Notes under the pieces: model-generated
The model's input: only the letters and a program-made list of their open reading frames with translations
Told to the model about the DNA's origin: nothing
Database searches by the model: none
Assembly: GCA_019244185.1 (NCBI GenBank)
Contig: JAFATB010000014.1
Span: 251,587 to 315,586, forward strand
Length of the DNA stretch: 64,000 bases
DNA from: Acidobacteriota bacterium
GTDB taxonomy: Bacteria > Acidobacteriota > Thermoanaerobaculia > Gp7-AA8
Direction of reading: 5' to 3'
Translations under genes and position numbers: made by a program
Part shown: positions 53,228-62,915 of the stretch, in pieces
How positions within the stretch are numbered: the stretch's first letter is position 1
How the letters are laid out: each line of letters starts with the position of its first letter

Positions 53228-53244
53228 ATGGTGCGCGATTGTAG

Positions 53245-53718
53245 CTAACGCCGCTTGCGGGTGCTCTTCTTTTTCGGCGGCGCGGTCTTCTTCGCGGGCG
53301 CGGGCTTCGGCGCCGGCGCGAGCGGCGGCGCGGGCTGCGTGATCGTGACGACTTTCGGCGGCGCGTTCTTCACGTCGAGCACCGCCTTCTGCAGCTGATC
53401 GAGGAGCAGCGTCTGCTGATTCGTCTGCCGGCGCAGCTGCACGACGGCGCGCTGCAGCTCACCGCGTTCTTGCTCGCCGATCGCCACCAGTGCGACGGTG
53501 GCCGCGGCGGCGCCGTCGGTGCGCGGATACTGCTGCACGACCTTCGCGAGCGTCGCGCGCGCGTCGGCGTCTTTGCCCGCGGCCATCTCGCGCTTCGCTT
53601 GTTTGAGCAGCGCGTCCGCGCGGAGATCGTTCGGCACCGTGAGCGCGACGTAGACCGCGACGCCGCCGACGATCGACGACACGATGGCAGTGAGCCAGAG
53701 CAGCGCCCGGACTCTCAC
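53245..53718 (-). CDS. Membrane-anchored protein with Ala/Pro/Lys-rich tail, function unknown
   Basis: A 157-residue protein from a GTG start. An N-terminal membrane helix (about 5-27) is followed by a short TPR-like helical pair ('ALLKQAKREMAAGKDADARATLAKVVQQYP'), a coiled-coil-type stretch (about 85-115) and a Pro/Ala/Lys-rich basic end ('KKKSTRKRR'). It probably faces the periplasm. It lies between pcm and the acylphosphatase gene. No family recognised. Confidence 0.65.
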   Translation of the reverse strand: MRVRALLWLTAIVSSIVGGVAVYVALTVPNDLRADALLKQAKREMAAGKDADARATLAKVVQQYPRTDGAAAATVALVAIGEQERGELQRAVVQLRRQTNQQTLLLDQLQKAVLDVKNAPPKVVTITQPAPPLAPAPKPAPAKKTAPPKKKSTRKRR

Positions 53719-53728
53719 GACATCGCCT

Positions 53729-54403
53729 CTACTCGCGCCAGCCGAAGCGGCCGACGAGCGGCACGAACTCCGCGGTGCCGCAGTCCTCGATCTTGACGCC
53801 CGTGCCGACGCGTACGACGCGCGCGAGCCGCTGCTTGCCTGCCTCGCCGATCGGGAGCACGAGCTTCCCCGTGCGCGCGAGCTGCTGCACGAGCGGGTCG
53901 GGCACCGCCGGTGCCGCCGCCGCGACGATGATGCGATCGAACGGCGCCTGGTCCGACCAGCCGTACGTGCCGTCGAACACCTTCACCGACGCGTTGTGGA
54001 TCTTCAGCTCGCGGAACAGCTCCGCCGCGCGCAACGCGAGATCGTTGATCCGTTCGATGGAGAAGACTTTCGCGCACAGCTTCGACAGCACCGCCGCCTG
54101 ATATCCCGTTCCCGTGCCAATCTCCAGCACCTTTTCGGTGCCGCGCAGCTCGAGCAGCTCGATCATCTTGGCCACGATGAACGGCTGCGAGATGGTCTGC
54201 TTCGCGCCGATCGGCAGCGCGCCCGGGCCGTATGCCTTCGCCGCGACGACCGCGGGCACGAACTTGTGCCGCGGCACCTCGCGCATCGCCTGCAGGATGC
54301 GCTCGTCCGCAATGCCGCGCGCGGCGACGTGGCGCTCGACCATCAGCGCGCGCTGATGCGCGAGCTCGCGTTCCTGATCATCCCTTCGCGGCGTGCTGGC
54401 CAA
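53729..54403 (-). CDS. pcm: Protein-L-isoaspartate O-methyltransferase
   Basis: A 224-residue SAM-dependent repair enzyme that methylates isoaspartyl residues of damaged proteins. Family motifs: 'VPRHKFVP', 'PIGAKQTISQPFIVAKM', 'VLEIGTGTGYQAAVLS', 'FDRIIVAAAAPAVP' and 'GKLVLPIG'. The start overlaps surE by 26 bp; a later ATG at 54343 is possible. surE-pcm is a classic stationary-phase pairing. Confidence 0.93.
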   Translation of the reverse strand: MASTPRRDDQERELAHQRALMVERHVAARGIADERILQAMREVPRHKFVPAVVAAKAYGPGALPIGAKQTISQPFIVAKMIELLELRGTEKVLEIGTGTGYQAAVLSKLCAKVFSIERINDLALRAAELFRELKIHNASVKVFDGTYGWSDQAPFDRIIVAAAAPAVPDPLVQQLARTGKLVLPIGEAGKQRLARVVRVGTGVKIEDCGTAEFVPLVGRFGWRE

Positions 54404-55142
54404 GGAGCTCCTCGAGGGGCTTGAGTCGCGGAATGGACGCGTGGTGCGTGAGATCGAGATGGAGCGGCGTGATGGAGACGAAACCCTGCTGCACGGCCTC
54501 GAAGTCAGTGCCTTCGCCGGGATGCCACACCGGCGGCTCGCCGCCGATCCAGTAGTACTTTCTCCCGCGCGGATCGAGCCGCTCGATGATGCCCTCGGAG
54601 TAGATGCGCTGCCCGAGCTTGGTGATGCGCACGCCTTCGAACTCCGCGTTCGGGAAGTTGACGTTGAGGATGATGCGCGGATCGCGATGCTGCTCGAGCG
54701 CGACGCGCGTCAGCTCCGCCGCGAATGCCGCGCAGCGGTTGAACGAGAAGTGCGCGCCGACGAGCGCGGAGAGCGCGATCGACGGGATGTTCAGCAGCGC
54801 GCCTTCGAATGCCGCCGAGATCGTGCCGCTGTACGTGACGTCGTCGCCGAGGTTCGGGCCGAAGTTGATGCCCGAGACAATGAGATCGGGGCGCTGTTCC
54901 TTGAACAGTTTGAGGATCGCCAGGTTCACGCAATCGGTGGGCGTGCCGTCGACGATCCACTCGTTTTCCTCGATCTGCAGGAGGCGCAGCGGACGGTTGA
55001 GGGTGAGCGCGTGCGAGGCCGCGCTCTGCTCGCGATCCGGCGCGACGATGACGATCTCGCCGAGCGGTTCCAGCGCCTTGGCCAGCTTCCGCAATCCCTC
55101 CGAATAGATGCCGTCGTCGTTCGTGACGAGGATGCGAGGCAT
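54378..55142 (-). CDS. surE: 5'-nucleotidase SurE
   Basis: A 254-residue phosphatase for nucleoside monophosphates and related substrates. Motifs: 'ILVTNDDGIYSEGL' (metal aspartates) at the N-terminus, 'VVAPDREQSAASHALT'-type block, 'DLIVSGINFGPNLGDDVTYSGTISAA', 'ALS' and 'ILNVNFP'. Start: ATGs at 55154, 55151 and 55142 share the frame; 55142 gives the usual 'MPRILVTNDDG' N-terminus. Coupled to the EamA gene upstream and pcm downstream. Confidence 0.94.
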   Translation of the reverse strand: MPRILVTNDDGIYSEGLRKLAKALEPLGEIVIVAPDREQSAASHALTLNRPLRLLQIEENEWIVDGTPTDCVNLAILKLFKEQRPDLIVSGINFGPNLGDDVTYSGTISAAFEGALLNIPSIALSALVGAHFSFNRCAAFAAELTRVALEQHRDPRIILNVNFPNAEFEGVRITKLGQRIYSEGIIERLDPRGRKYYWIGGEPPVWHPGEGTDFEAVQQGFVSITPLHLDLTHHASIPRLKPLEELLGQHAAKG

Positions 55143-55150
55143 GCGCGGCA

Positions 55151-55984
55151 TCATACCTGCGACAACACCATCGCGCCCACGATCAGCGCCGCGCCGATGA
55201 AGAACGCCGCGGTGAGCGGCTCGCCGTAGAACGCGATCGACACGAGCGCCGCCGCCACCGGCTCGAACGAGAGGATCACCGCCGCTTCCGTCGCCGTCAC
55301 ATGCGCCTGTCCCCACATCAGCGCCGCGAACGCGAGCGCGGTGGTGACGACGGCCGTGAACACGATCGCGGCGACGACGCGGAAGTCCCAAGGCGTCGGC
55401 TTCGCGAAGATCGCCAGCGGTCCGGCGGCCAGTCCGACGAAGAGCACCTGCACCGCCGCGAGCGCCGTCGCCGTCTCGTGTTTGCTCCAGCGCGCGGACA
55501 GCACGACGTGCAACGCGAAGAGCACCGCGCCGCCGAGCGTGAGCAGATCGCCGAACGTAAGACGCGCTTCGAATCCGCCGCCGATGAAGACCCACGTGCC
55601 CGCGAGCGCGAGCAGCGCCGCAAGCCATGCCGCCGGCTTCGGACGCCCCGACGTACGCCACTGGAAGAACGGCACGAGCACGACGTAGATGCCGGTGAGC
55701 AGCGCGGAGCGCGACGGCGAGATGGTGAGCAGTCCGCGCGTCTGCGCCCAATAGCCGAAGAAGACGAGCAGGCCGAGGGTGATGCCGGGACGCAGCAGTG
55801 CACGCGTGAAGCGGCCGCGCATCGCGGCGAAGACGCAGAGGATCGCGCCCGCGAGCGTGAAGCGCCAGAAGATGAACGGCTCGGGCGCAATGCGTTGGAT
55901 CACGCTCTTGACGAGCACGAACGTCGCGCCCCAGGCGCCGGCCGTGGCGAGCAGCGCGAGCGCCGCGAGGTGATGGCGTTTCAC
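55151..55984 (-). CDS. EamA/DMT-superfamily transporter
   Basis: A 277-residue inner-membrane protein with about ten hydrophobic segments in two EamA repeats. The first repeat begins 'ATAGAWGATFVLVKSVIQRIAPEPFIFWRFTLAG'; the second ends 'LSFEPVAAALVSIAFYGEPLT' and 'GAALIVGAMVLSQV', the conserved drug/metabolite-exporter pattern. The GTG start overlaps the stop of the 45-aa gene (GTGA). The substrate is unknown. Confidence 0.9.
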   Translation of the reverse strand: MKRHHLAALALLATAGAWGATFVLVKSVIQRIAPEPFIFWRFTLAGAILCVFAAMRGRFTRALLRPGITLGLLVFFGYWAQTRGLLTISPSRSALLTGIYVVLVPFFQWRTSGRPKPAAWLAALLALAGTWVFIGGGFEARLTFGDLLTLGGAVLFALHVVLSARWSKHETATALAAVQVLFVGLAAGPLAIFAKPTPWDFRVVAAIVFTAVVTTALAFAALMWGQAHVTATEAAVILSFEPVAAALVSIAFYGEPLTAAFFIGAALIVGAMVLSQV

Positions 55985-56114
55985 CGCGACGGCGCCGGCT
56001 GCGACTGCTCCTGCTGCAGTTGCTGCATCGCCACGAGCTGGCGGTACATCATCGAGAAGACCAGCGCGAAGCCGAGCAGCATCACGATCAGCACGATGCG
56101 CATGCCCCAGCGGT

Positions 56115-56118
<4 letters not shown>
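55981..56118 (-). CDS. Small single-helix membrane protein between pdxA and the EamA gene
   Basis: A 45-residue protein (M-N-R-W-G-M start at 56118) with one transmembrane helix (about 7-26), then a Gln-rich end ('QQLQQEQSQPAPSR'). It is coupled on both sides: its ATG overlaps the pdxA stop as ATGA, and its stop overlaps the EamA start as GTGA. The tight coupling is the evidence that it is a true gene. No family recognised. Confidence 0.6.
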
Positions 56119-56981
<863 letters not shown>

Positions 56982-57011
56982 GCCGCGATGGTAAGCCAGA
57001 CGCGCGCCGCG

Positions 57012-57380
57012 TTACTCGACGAGCTCTTCCTGCTTGAAGAGGTACTTGATGCAGTGCTTCTGGATGAGCAGGTTCGGCGCGCCTTCGCGATTCACTTTGA
57101 GGCAGGCCTTGTCGTACCACTCGATCCAGCCGCGCACCTCTTCGCCGTCGGTGAGGACGATCACCATCGGCGTCTTGGAGTTCATCTGTTTGAGGTAGTA
57201 GAAATTCTCGGCGTTGGTCGCCTCGGGTGGGGCGGCTTTCGCGTTCCGGTTCGCGTACCCGTTGCCGTTACCGTTTCCGTCGCGCGGCTTGGTGCTGCGT
57301 TTGAAGTCGAGAGTCCGGAAGCTCCGGCGTCCGGTCATGGGCTGGTGGTCCGCTTCGTGCGGCCTGCTCGAAAAGGGCAT
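57012..57380 (-). CDS. Hfq-like Sm protein with N-terminal extension
   Basis: A 122-residue protein. Residues about 58-118 match Hfq: '[41 protein letters not shown]' order in short motifs, with Sm1 '[18 protein letters not shown]' and the Sm2 region '[12 protein letters not shown]' in place of 'YKHAIS'. The first 55 residues are an Asn/Gly/Arg-rich extension ('[13 protein letters not shown]') not seen in classical Hfq. A GGAGG site precedes the ATG at 57380. Likely an RNA chaperone for small RNA; the partner RNA is unknown. It leads the operon that continues with pdxA. Confidence 0.78.
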   Translation of the reverse strand: MPFSSRPHEADHQPMTGRRSFRTLDFKRSTKPRDGNGNGNGYANRNAKAAPPEATNAENFYYLKQMNSKTPMVIVLTDGEEVRGWIEWYDKACLKVNREGAPNLLIQKHCIKYLFKQEELVE

Positions 57381-57437
57381 TGCTGTCCTCCGTGTTTCGG
57401 GTACGTGCTGGGGGTGGTGAGGCTGAGCAGATCCCGT

Positions 57438-57466
57438 TTGCGATTTGCGTGCCTCCTCTCTAGAAT
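57438..57466 (+). promoter_or_regulatory. Predicted promoter of the etf operon
   Basis: TTGCGA (57438-57443), a 17-bp spacer and TAGAAT (57461-57466) in the 170-bp gap divergent from the Hfq-like gene. It would give a leader of about 75 nt before the TTG start at 57551. Confidence 0.6.
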
Positions 57467-57550
57467 GGCGGCCCGGCTTCGGCCGCCCGCCGCGGGCATT
57501 TCTTCCCTCGAGCCGCGGCCACAAACACGCAAATCACCTGGAGGTCCCGT

Positions 57551-58333
57551 TTGAACTCCGTCGTCTGTATCAGCCATGTTCCGGATACCGAGTCCCGCAT
57601 CAAGATCGCCGCGGACGGCCGCAAGGTCGACGAGGCGGGGCTGAAGTTCATCGTCTCGCCGTACGACGAATTCGCGCTCGAGGAAGCGATCCGCGTGAAA
57701 GAGAAATCCGGCGGCGGCGACGTCACCGTCGTGACGTTCGGCCCCGACCGCGCGCAGCAGGCGCTGCGCGAGGCGCTCGCGCGCGGCGCGACGAAAGCGC
57801 TGCACGTGAAAGGCGAAGCGTCCGACGCTGACTCGCTCGGCATCGCCAAAGTGCTCGCCGCCGCGATCAAGACCGTGCCGCACGATCTCGTCTTCCTCGG
57901 CAAGCAAGGCGTCGGCACCGACAACGCGCTCGTCGGCCCGATGGTCGCCGAGCTCCTCGGCTATCCGCAGGTCAACGTCGTGACGAAGCTCGAAGTCGCC
58001 GACGGGAAGCTCACCGCGCATCGCGAGATCGAAGGCGCGGAAGAGATCCTCGAGACGCCGACGCCCGCCGTCGTCACCGCGCAGAAGGGACTCAACGAGC
58101 CGCGCTACGCGTCGCTCAAAGGCATCATGGCCGCGAAGAAGATCGCCATCGACACGAAGTCGGTCGCGGACCTCGGCCTCAATGACTCCGACATCTTCAA
58201 CCAGCGCGTCGCCACCGTCGCGCTCGAGCTGCCGGCCGAGAAGAGCGGCGGCAAGAAGATCGACGGCGCCGATGCCGCCGCGGCCGCGCGCGCGATCCTG
58301 CAGTACATCAAAGACGAAGCGAAGGCGCTCTAG
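57551..58333 (+). CDS. etfB: Electron transfer flavoprotein subunit beta
   Basis: A 260-residue subunit of the FAD/AMP flavoprotein that moves electrons from acyl-CoA dehydrogenases toward quinone. The TTG start follows a CTGGAGG site. Family blocks: 'CISHVPDTESRI', 'ISPYDEFALEEAIR'-like 'VSPYDEFALEEAIRVKE', 'DLVFLGKQGVGTDNALVGPMVAELLG' and 'EEILETPTPAVVTAQKGLNEPRYASLKGIMAAKK'. AMP-binding residues lie in this last block. etfA follows 9 bp later. Confidence 0.94.
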   Translation: MNSVVCISHVPDTESRIKIAADGRKVDEAGLKFIVSPYDEFALEEAIRVKEKSGGGDVTVVTFGPDRAQQALREALARGATKALHVKGEASDADSLGIAKVLAAAIKTVPHDLVFLGKQGVGTDNALVGPMVAELLGYPQVNVVTKLEVADGKLTAHREIEGAEEILETPTPAVVTAQKGLNEPRYASLKGIMAAKKIAIDTKSVADLGLNDSDIFNQRVATVALELPAEKSGGKKIDGADAAAAARAILQYIKDEAKAL

Positions 58334-58342
58334 GAGATCGTC

Positions 58343-59302
58343 ATGCCTGGTGTTCTCGTATTCACCGAATCCTCGAACGGGAAGCTGAAGAAGGCGTCCC
58401 GCGAAGCTCTCTCCATCGGCCGCACGCTCGCCAACGCCGCGGGCGGCGACCTCGTCGCATTCGCGACCGACGCCGCGGCGGCGGAAGACGCGGGCCGCTA
58501 CGGCGCGAAGAAGCTCTACGTCGCAAACGCCGGCGCCTACTCCACGGAAAGCCATACCGCCGCCCTTGCGGCTGCCGTGAAAGAAGCGAATCCGGCCATC
58601 CTGCTGTTCGGCGGAACGTCGAACGGCCGCGATCTCGCGCCGCGCGTCGCCGCGCGTCTCGACGCCGGCGTCGCCTCCGACGTCGATCGCCTCGAATGGA
58701 TCGACGGCAAGCTGCGCGCGCGCCGCCCGGTGTACTCCGGCAAGGCGTTCGCGACGGTGGAAGTGAGCGGCACGCCTGCGATCGCGACGACGCGCCCGAA
58801 CGCGTTCCCCGCGGAAGAAGCGGGCGGCGGCGCGGCGGCGGAAGTCGTGAACGTGTCGTTCGACGCCGGCGACGCCCGCGTGAAGCTCGTCGACACGCAC
58901 ACGCCGGAAGCCGGCGAGATGAGCCTCGCCGAGGCGGACATCATCGTCTCCGGCGGCCGCGGCCTCAAGGAAGCGACGAACTTCTCGTACATCCGCGACC
59001 TCGCGCACGCCATCGGCGGCGCGGTCGGCGCATCGCGCGCGACCGTCGACGCGGGCTGGATCGATCACCAGCATCAGGTCGGCCAGACCGGCCGCGTGGT
59101 CAGCCCGAACGTCTACATCGCCGCGGGCGTCTCCGGCGCGATCCAGCATCTCGCCGGCATGTCGTCGTCGAAGCACATCGTCGCCATCAACAAGGATCCC
59201 GAGGCGCCGATCTTCCGCGTCGCGGACCTCGGCGTCGTCGGCGATCTCTTCCAGATCCTGCCGGCGCTCACCGAGGAAGTGAAGAAGGCGAAAGCGCACT
59301 GA
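58343..59302 (+). CDS. etfA: Electron transfer flavoprotein subunit alpha
   Basis: A 319-residue FAD-binding partner of EtfB. The C-terminal FAD domain has 'VSGGRGLKE', '[12 protein letters not shown]', '[29 protein letters not shown]' and '[25 protein letters not shown]'. In family members the conserved S/T of the Q-T-G motif and the arginine of GASR contact FAD. The stop overlaps the next gene start (TGATG). Confidence 0.95.
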   Translation: MPGVLVFTESSNGKLKKASREALSIGRTLANAAGGDLVAFATDAAAAEDAGRYGAKKLYVANAGAYSTESHTAALAAAVKEANPAILLFGGTSNGRDLAPRVAARLDAGVASDVDRLEWIDGKLRARRPVYSGKAFATVEVSGTPAIATTRPNAFPAEEAGGGAAAEVVNVSFDAGDARVKLVDTHTPEAGEMSLAEADIIVSGGRGLKEATNFSYIRDLAHAIGGAVGASRATVDAGWIDHQHQVGQTGRVVSPNVYIAAGVSGAIQHLAGMSSSKHIVAINKDPEAPIFRVADLGVVGDLFQILPALTEEVKKAKAH

Positions 59303-59880
59303 TGGCGCATCCGGCCAAGGTCGCGGAAGTGGTCTGGTACGCGACCGGCCGGTTCTACGTCGACACGAACGGAAAGGTGTTCGACGTCGGCTACTTTCTG
59401 CACCTGCAGGGCATCGACGCGCCGCTGTTCGACGGCAAAGCGAAGTCGGAGGCGAACGCGCGTTTCACGTTCGCCGCGGAGCCGTTCGACGCGCCGCCCG
59501 TCGACAACGGCGGCCTGAGCATCGGCCTCGACGAACGCGGGACGTTCTCGCTGTATCTGCGCGAGCGCGGCGACGGCGCGTCGTTCGACGATCCGTCGAG
59601 CTTCGCCGCGGGACTCCGCGTCGCGACGTTCCGCCGCGTAGCGATCGTGCCGACGGTGAAGATCGCGACGTCGTCGACGGTGACGGTGCTCTCGAACGTC
59701 TTCACCGCGCGGCTCATCGAGTCGACGCCGTTCGAATTCGACGGCGCGCGCTACGACTTCGCGGAGCTCGCCGGCTTCGGGATCACGCAGTGGGGCACCG
59801 CCGCGACCGAGCCGCTCTCGCCGCCGCCCGGCTACACGTCCGTGGTCCCGTTCCTCGGCTCCGCCGTGCGCGTCGGCTGA
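59302..59880 (+). CDS. Uncharacterised protein in the etf operon
   Basis: A 192-residue soluble protein that starts inside the etfA stop codon. It is rich in short strand-like blocks ('[28 protein letters not shown]', '[34 protein letters not shown]') and ends '[11 protein letters not shown]'. No signal, membrane helix or metal motif is clear. Its coupling to etfA suggests a role in ETF-linked electron transfer or acyl-CoA metabolism; no family recognised. Confidence 0.7.
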   Translation: MAHPAKVAEVVWYATGRFYVDTNGKVFDVGYFLHLQGIDAPLFDGKAKSEANARFTFAAEPFDAPPVDNGGLSIGLDERGTFSLYLRERGDGASFDDPSSFAAGLRVATFRRVAIVPTVKIATSSTVTVLSNVFTARLIESTPFEFDGARYDFAELAGFGITQWGTAATEPLSPPPGYTSVVPFLGSAVRVG

Positions 59881-59885
59881 AACAC

Positions 59886-59913
59886 GAAGGGCGCCGATCG
59901 CTCGGCGCCCTTC
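59886..59913. terminator. Hairpin between convergent operons
   Basis: A perfect 12-bp stem (59886-59897 with 59902-59913) with loop TCGC lies between the etf operon and the convergent receptor gene. No T run follows on either strand, so termination is likely but not certain. Confidence 0.55.
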
Positions 59914-59933
59914 GCTTCACAGCGCGCTTCGAA

Positions 59934-62915
59934 TCAGAAGACGTAGCGGATCTGCAGCTGGAACATGCGCGGCGGATCGACGTTGGCGAATGCGGGGAGC
60001 GCGTTGGCCGCGTTGCCGGCCGCGACGAGCTGGCCGAACGTCGCGTTCGGCGTTCCCGTGTCGCCGTACACCGTCTGTCCGCGGCCGAGGTAGTTGCCGT
60101 GGTTCGTCAGGTTGAAGCCTTCCACGCGCAGCAGGAGCGTGCGATCGAGCACGTGAATGCGTCCTTCGACGAACGCGCCGATGTCTTCCGTCGGCGTGCC
60201 GCGGAACGCGGACTTTTTGAGCACCTCGCCGTTGACGACCGGACGATCGTTGTTCGCGCCGTCGCCGTTGTTGTCGATGCCGGTCGTGGCGTTGAACGGC
60301 CGCGCGGACGCGTACTGCGTGAGCGTGCCGACCGTGATGTCGTACGGCAGGCGATAGGCGAGCGTGAGCACCGCGCGGTGGCGCTGGTCGAGGAGGCTTG
60401 GTCCCTCTTCCTCGTCGCCGAGGCGCGAGATGATGCTCTGGTTCGGACCGACGCCGTTGCCGTCGGGCTCGGCGGTGTTCGTCGCCTTCGACAGCGTGTA
60501 GCTGAGCGACGCGAGCAGGCGCGGGTTGCCGCGGTAGCTGATCTGCGTCTGCAGGCCGTTGTAGTTCGCCTCGCCGAGGTTCATGAGCACGTTGACCTGG
60601 CGCACGCCGCCGGCGACGGGAAGGATCGGACGCGTGGCGTTCGCCGCGGCGACCGTGCGCACCTGACCCGGCGCGGTGCGGTCGAACGGGGAGGGCGCGT
60701 TGAGATCGACGGTGCGATCGAGATCGGTCCAGTGCTGGTGCACGAAGTCGCTGCCGACGAAGAAGCCGCGGCCGAACTCGCGCTCGGCGCCGATGGTCAT
60801 GACCTGGCTGCGCGGATTCACGAGTTCGTCGGGATAGTTCGGCAGCAGATCGAAGTTGAGGCCGTAGCGCGCGAACTGCGCCTCGTAGAACGAGCGCCGG
60901 CCCGGCTCGATGGTGATGTCGCGCGCGGGGATCTGCGACGACGGCAGCGTGCGCGGATCGAGCGCGAGCGGCACGCAGGTGAGGCAGGTCGGGAAGCCGA
61001 GCTGTCCCGGCACCGCGGTGTACGTCGTCAACCCATCGAGTCCGCCGACGAGCGCGGATGCGATCGCGTTCGCGCGGATCTGCGTGTAGTACATGCCGTA
61101 GCCGCCGCGCACGGCGAGCCGCGGATCGCCGCCGGGATGCCAGCCGAAGCCGAGGCGCGGCGCGATGTTCTTCTTCGCGTCGGTGAGCGTCTGCCGGTCG
61201 TAGCGCAGCCCGAGGTCGAGAGTGAGGTCGTTGCCGATGTGCATGCTGTCCTGCACGAAGGCGGTGTAGAGCCACTGCGACAGCTCGTAGCTGTTGATGC
61301 CGAAGTCGATCGGCTGCGTGTACTGCTGCACGTCGCCGAGCGTGAGCTGGTCGAACGGCGCGGTCGTGGTGTTCTTGAACGTGAACGTGCCGAGGACCGC
61401 GGTGCCCGGCTCGCTGCCCGTGCCGCCGGAGGTGTGGTGAATCGCACTTCCGCCGATGCGGAGGTAATGATCGCCGCGCGCCCACGAGAGCGTGTCGGCG
61501 AACTGCAGCTGGCGGCCGTGCAGATCGGAGAGACGCGACTGGCCGATCGTGAACGGCACCGAGCCGCTGCGCGTGTACGTCGTCGAGAGCGTCTGCGCTT
61601 CCCACCGGGTCACGGGATCGCCGTTGAGGAACGCGAAGCGCGCCTCGTTGAGGCGGTTCTCATCGATGACCGACGTGAGGTTCGCCTGCCCCGTCACCGA
61701 CTTGCGCGAGTAGCGGCGCGCGACGCTCGGCGCGTTCGTGCCGCCGACGGCGTCCTGCGGGTTGTCGTCGTAGAAGCGGTCGAGGTTCGTGCGGAGCATG
61801 AGCGACTCGCTCGGCGTGAACGAATGATCGACGCGCCCGTCGAAGAGCGTCTGGCGATAGTGGCCGGTGTACGAGAGATCGCCGTTCGACGGCAGCACGA
61901 ACGCGGGGAGCGCGCTGGAGAGGAACGTGGTGCGGTTCTGGCGCGTGTAGTCGGCGGACGCGAAGAAGAACGTGCGGTCGCGCACGATCGGTCCGCCGAT
62001 CGAGCCGGAGAACTGGTTGAGCGCGTCCGGCACGTCGACCGGATTGATCGCGTCGAGCGTCGCCGGCGTCGTGCACGTGTCGACCGACGGCGGGCAGAAG
62101 CCGCTCGTCGAGAAGTGCTTGGCCTGTCCGCTGCCGGGACGGCTCATGTAGAGCAGCTCGCCGTTGAAGGCGTTCGTGCCCGACTTCGTGACGATGTTCA
62201 GTGCGGGGCCGGAGGTCCAGCCGTATTCGGCGGAGAACGCGTTCGAGAGGAGGGTCATCTCTTCGATCGCGCCGATCGGCACGGTGGCGATCATGGTCTG
62301 CCGCCCCCACGCCTCGTCGTTGTTCGCGCCGTCGAGCGTGACCGTGGTCTGGCGGCGGCCGCCGGCGCCGGTGACGAAGTACGTCGCGTTGACGAAGAGA
62401 TCGCCCGTGCCTTTGGCCTGGCGGAACGCGGCGTTGAGCAGCGGCAGCGTCGTGACTTTGCGGCCGAGGATCGGCGTCTCGTCGATGCGCGTGCTGTCGA
62501 GGCGCATGCCGATCTGCGGATCGGCGCGCACGCCTTCCGCGGTGCCGTACACGGTGACTTCCGCGGTCTGCGAGCCGACCAGCAGCTTCACGCGCAGCGT
62601 CGCGGTCTCGCCCGCGCGCAGCGTGATGTTGCCGCGCTCTTCGTTGCCGAAGCCTTCGTGCGAGACGGTGACTTTGTACGTGCCGGTGAGCGACAGCGCG
62701 GGGAACGTCGCGCTGCCGTCGTTGTTCGCCGTGGCCTCGCGCGTGGCGCCGGTGGCAACGTTCACGAGCGAGACATGCGCTCCCTGCACCGGCGCGCCGG
62801 CCTGGTCGGCGACGGCGACGACGAGCGTGGCGGTATTGGGAGACTGCGCCGCGAGCGGCAACGCCAGCGCGGCGAACAGCATCAGCAACAACAACACACG
62901 ATGACGATGGAGCAT
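59934..62915 (-). CDS. TonB-dependent receptor with N-terminal carboxypeptidase-regulatory-like domain (Oar-like)
   Basis: A 993-residue outer-membrane protein. The ATG at 62915 follows a GGAGG site; Sec signal ends 'LALPLAAQ'. Residues about 22-105 form a CarboxypepD_reg-like beta-sandwich ('LVVAVADQAGAPVQGAHVSLV'), about 110-215 a plug domain ('VYGTAEGVRADPQIGMRLDS', 'TVTLDGANNDEAWG'), and the rest a beta-barrel ending in the aromatic 'MFQLQIRYVF', the typical outer-membrane C-terminus. This Oar-like layout is common in acidobacteria. No SusD-type gene is nearby. Last gene of the sigma/anti-sigma operon. Confidence 0.9.
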   Translation of the reverse strand: MLHRHRVLLLLMLFAALALPLAAQSPNTATLVVAVADQAGAPVQGAHVSLVNVATGATREATANNDGSATFPALSLTGTYKVTVSHEGFGNEERGNITLRAGETATLRVKLLVGSQTAEVTVYGTAEGVRADPQIGMRLDSTRIDETPILGRKVTTLPLLNAAFRQAKGTGDLFVNATYFVTGAGGRRQTTVTLDGANNDEAWGRQTMIATVPIGAIEEMTLLSNAFSAEYGWTSGPALNIVTKSGTNAFNGELLYMSRPGSGQAKHFSTSGFCPPSVDTCTTPATLDAINPVDVPDALNQFSGSIGGPIVRDRTFFFASADYTRQNRTTFLSSALPAFVLPSNGDLSYTGHYRQTLFDGRVDHSFTPSESLMLRTNLDRFYDDNPQDAVGGTNAPSVARRYSRKSVTGQANLTSVIDENRLNEARFAFLNGDPVTRWEAQTLSTTYTRSGSVPFTIGQSRLSDLHGRQLQFADTLSWARGDHYLRIGGSAIHHTSGGTGSEPGTAVLGTFTFKNTTTAPFDQLTLGDVQQYTQPIDFGINSYELSQWLYTAFVQDSMHIGNDLTLDLGLRYDRQTLTDAKKNIAPRLGFGWHPGGDPRLAVRGGYGMYYTQIRANAIASALVGGLDGLTTYTAVPGQLGFPTCLTCVPLALDPRTLPSSQIPARDITIEPGRRSFYEAQFARYGLNFDLLPNYPDELVNPRSQVMTIGAEREFGRGFFVGSDFVHQHWTDLDRTVDLNAPSPFDRTAPGQVRTVAAANATRPILPVAGGVRQVNVLMNLGEANYNGLQTQISYRGNPRLLASLSYTLSKATNTAEPDGNGVGPNQSIISRLGDEEEGPSLLDQRHRAVLTLAYRLPYDITVGTLTQYASARPFNATTGIDNNGDGANNDRPVVNGEVLKKSAFRGTPTEDIGAFVEGRIHVLDRTLLLRVEGFNLTNHGNYLGRGQTVYGDTGTPNATFGQLVAAGNAANALPAFANVDPPRMFQLQIRYVF

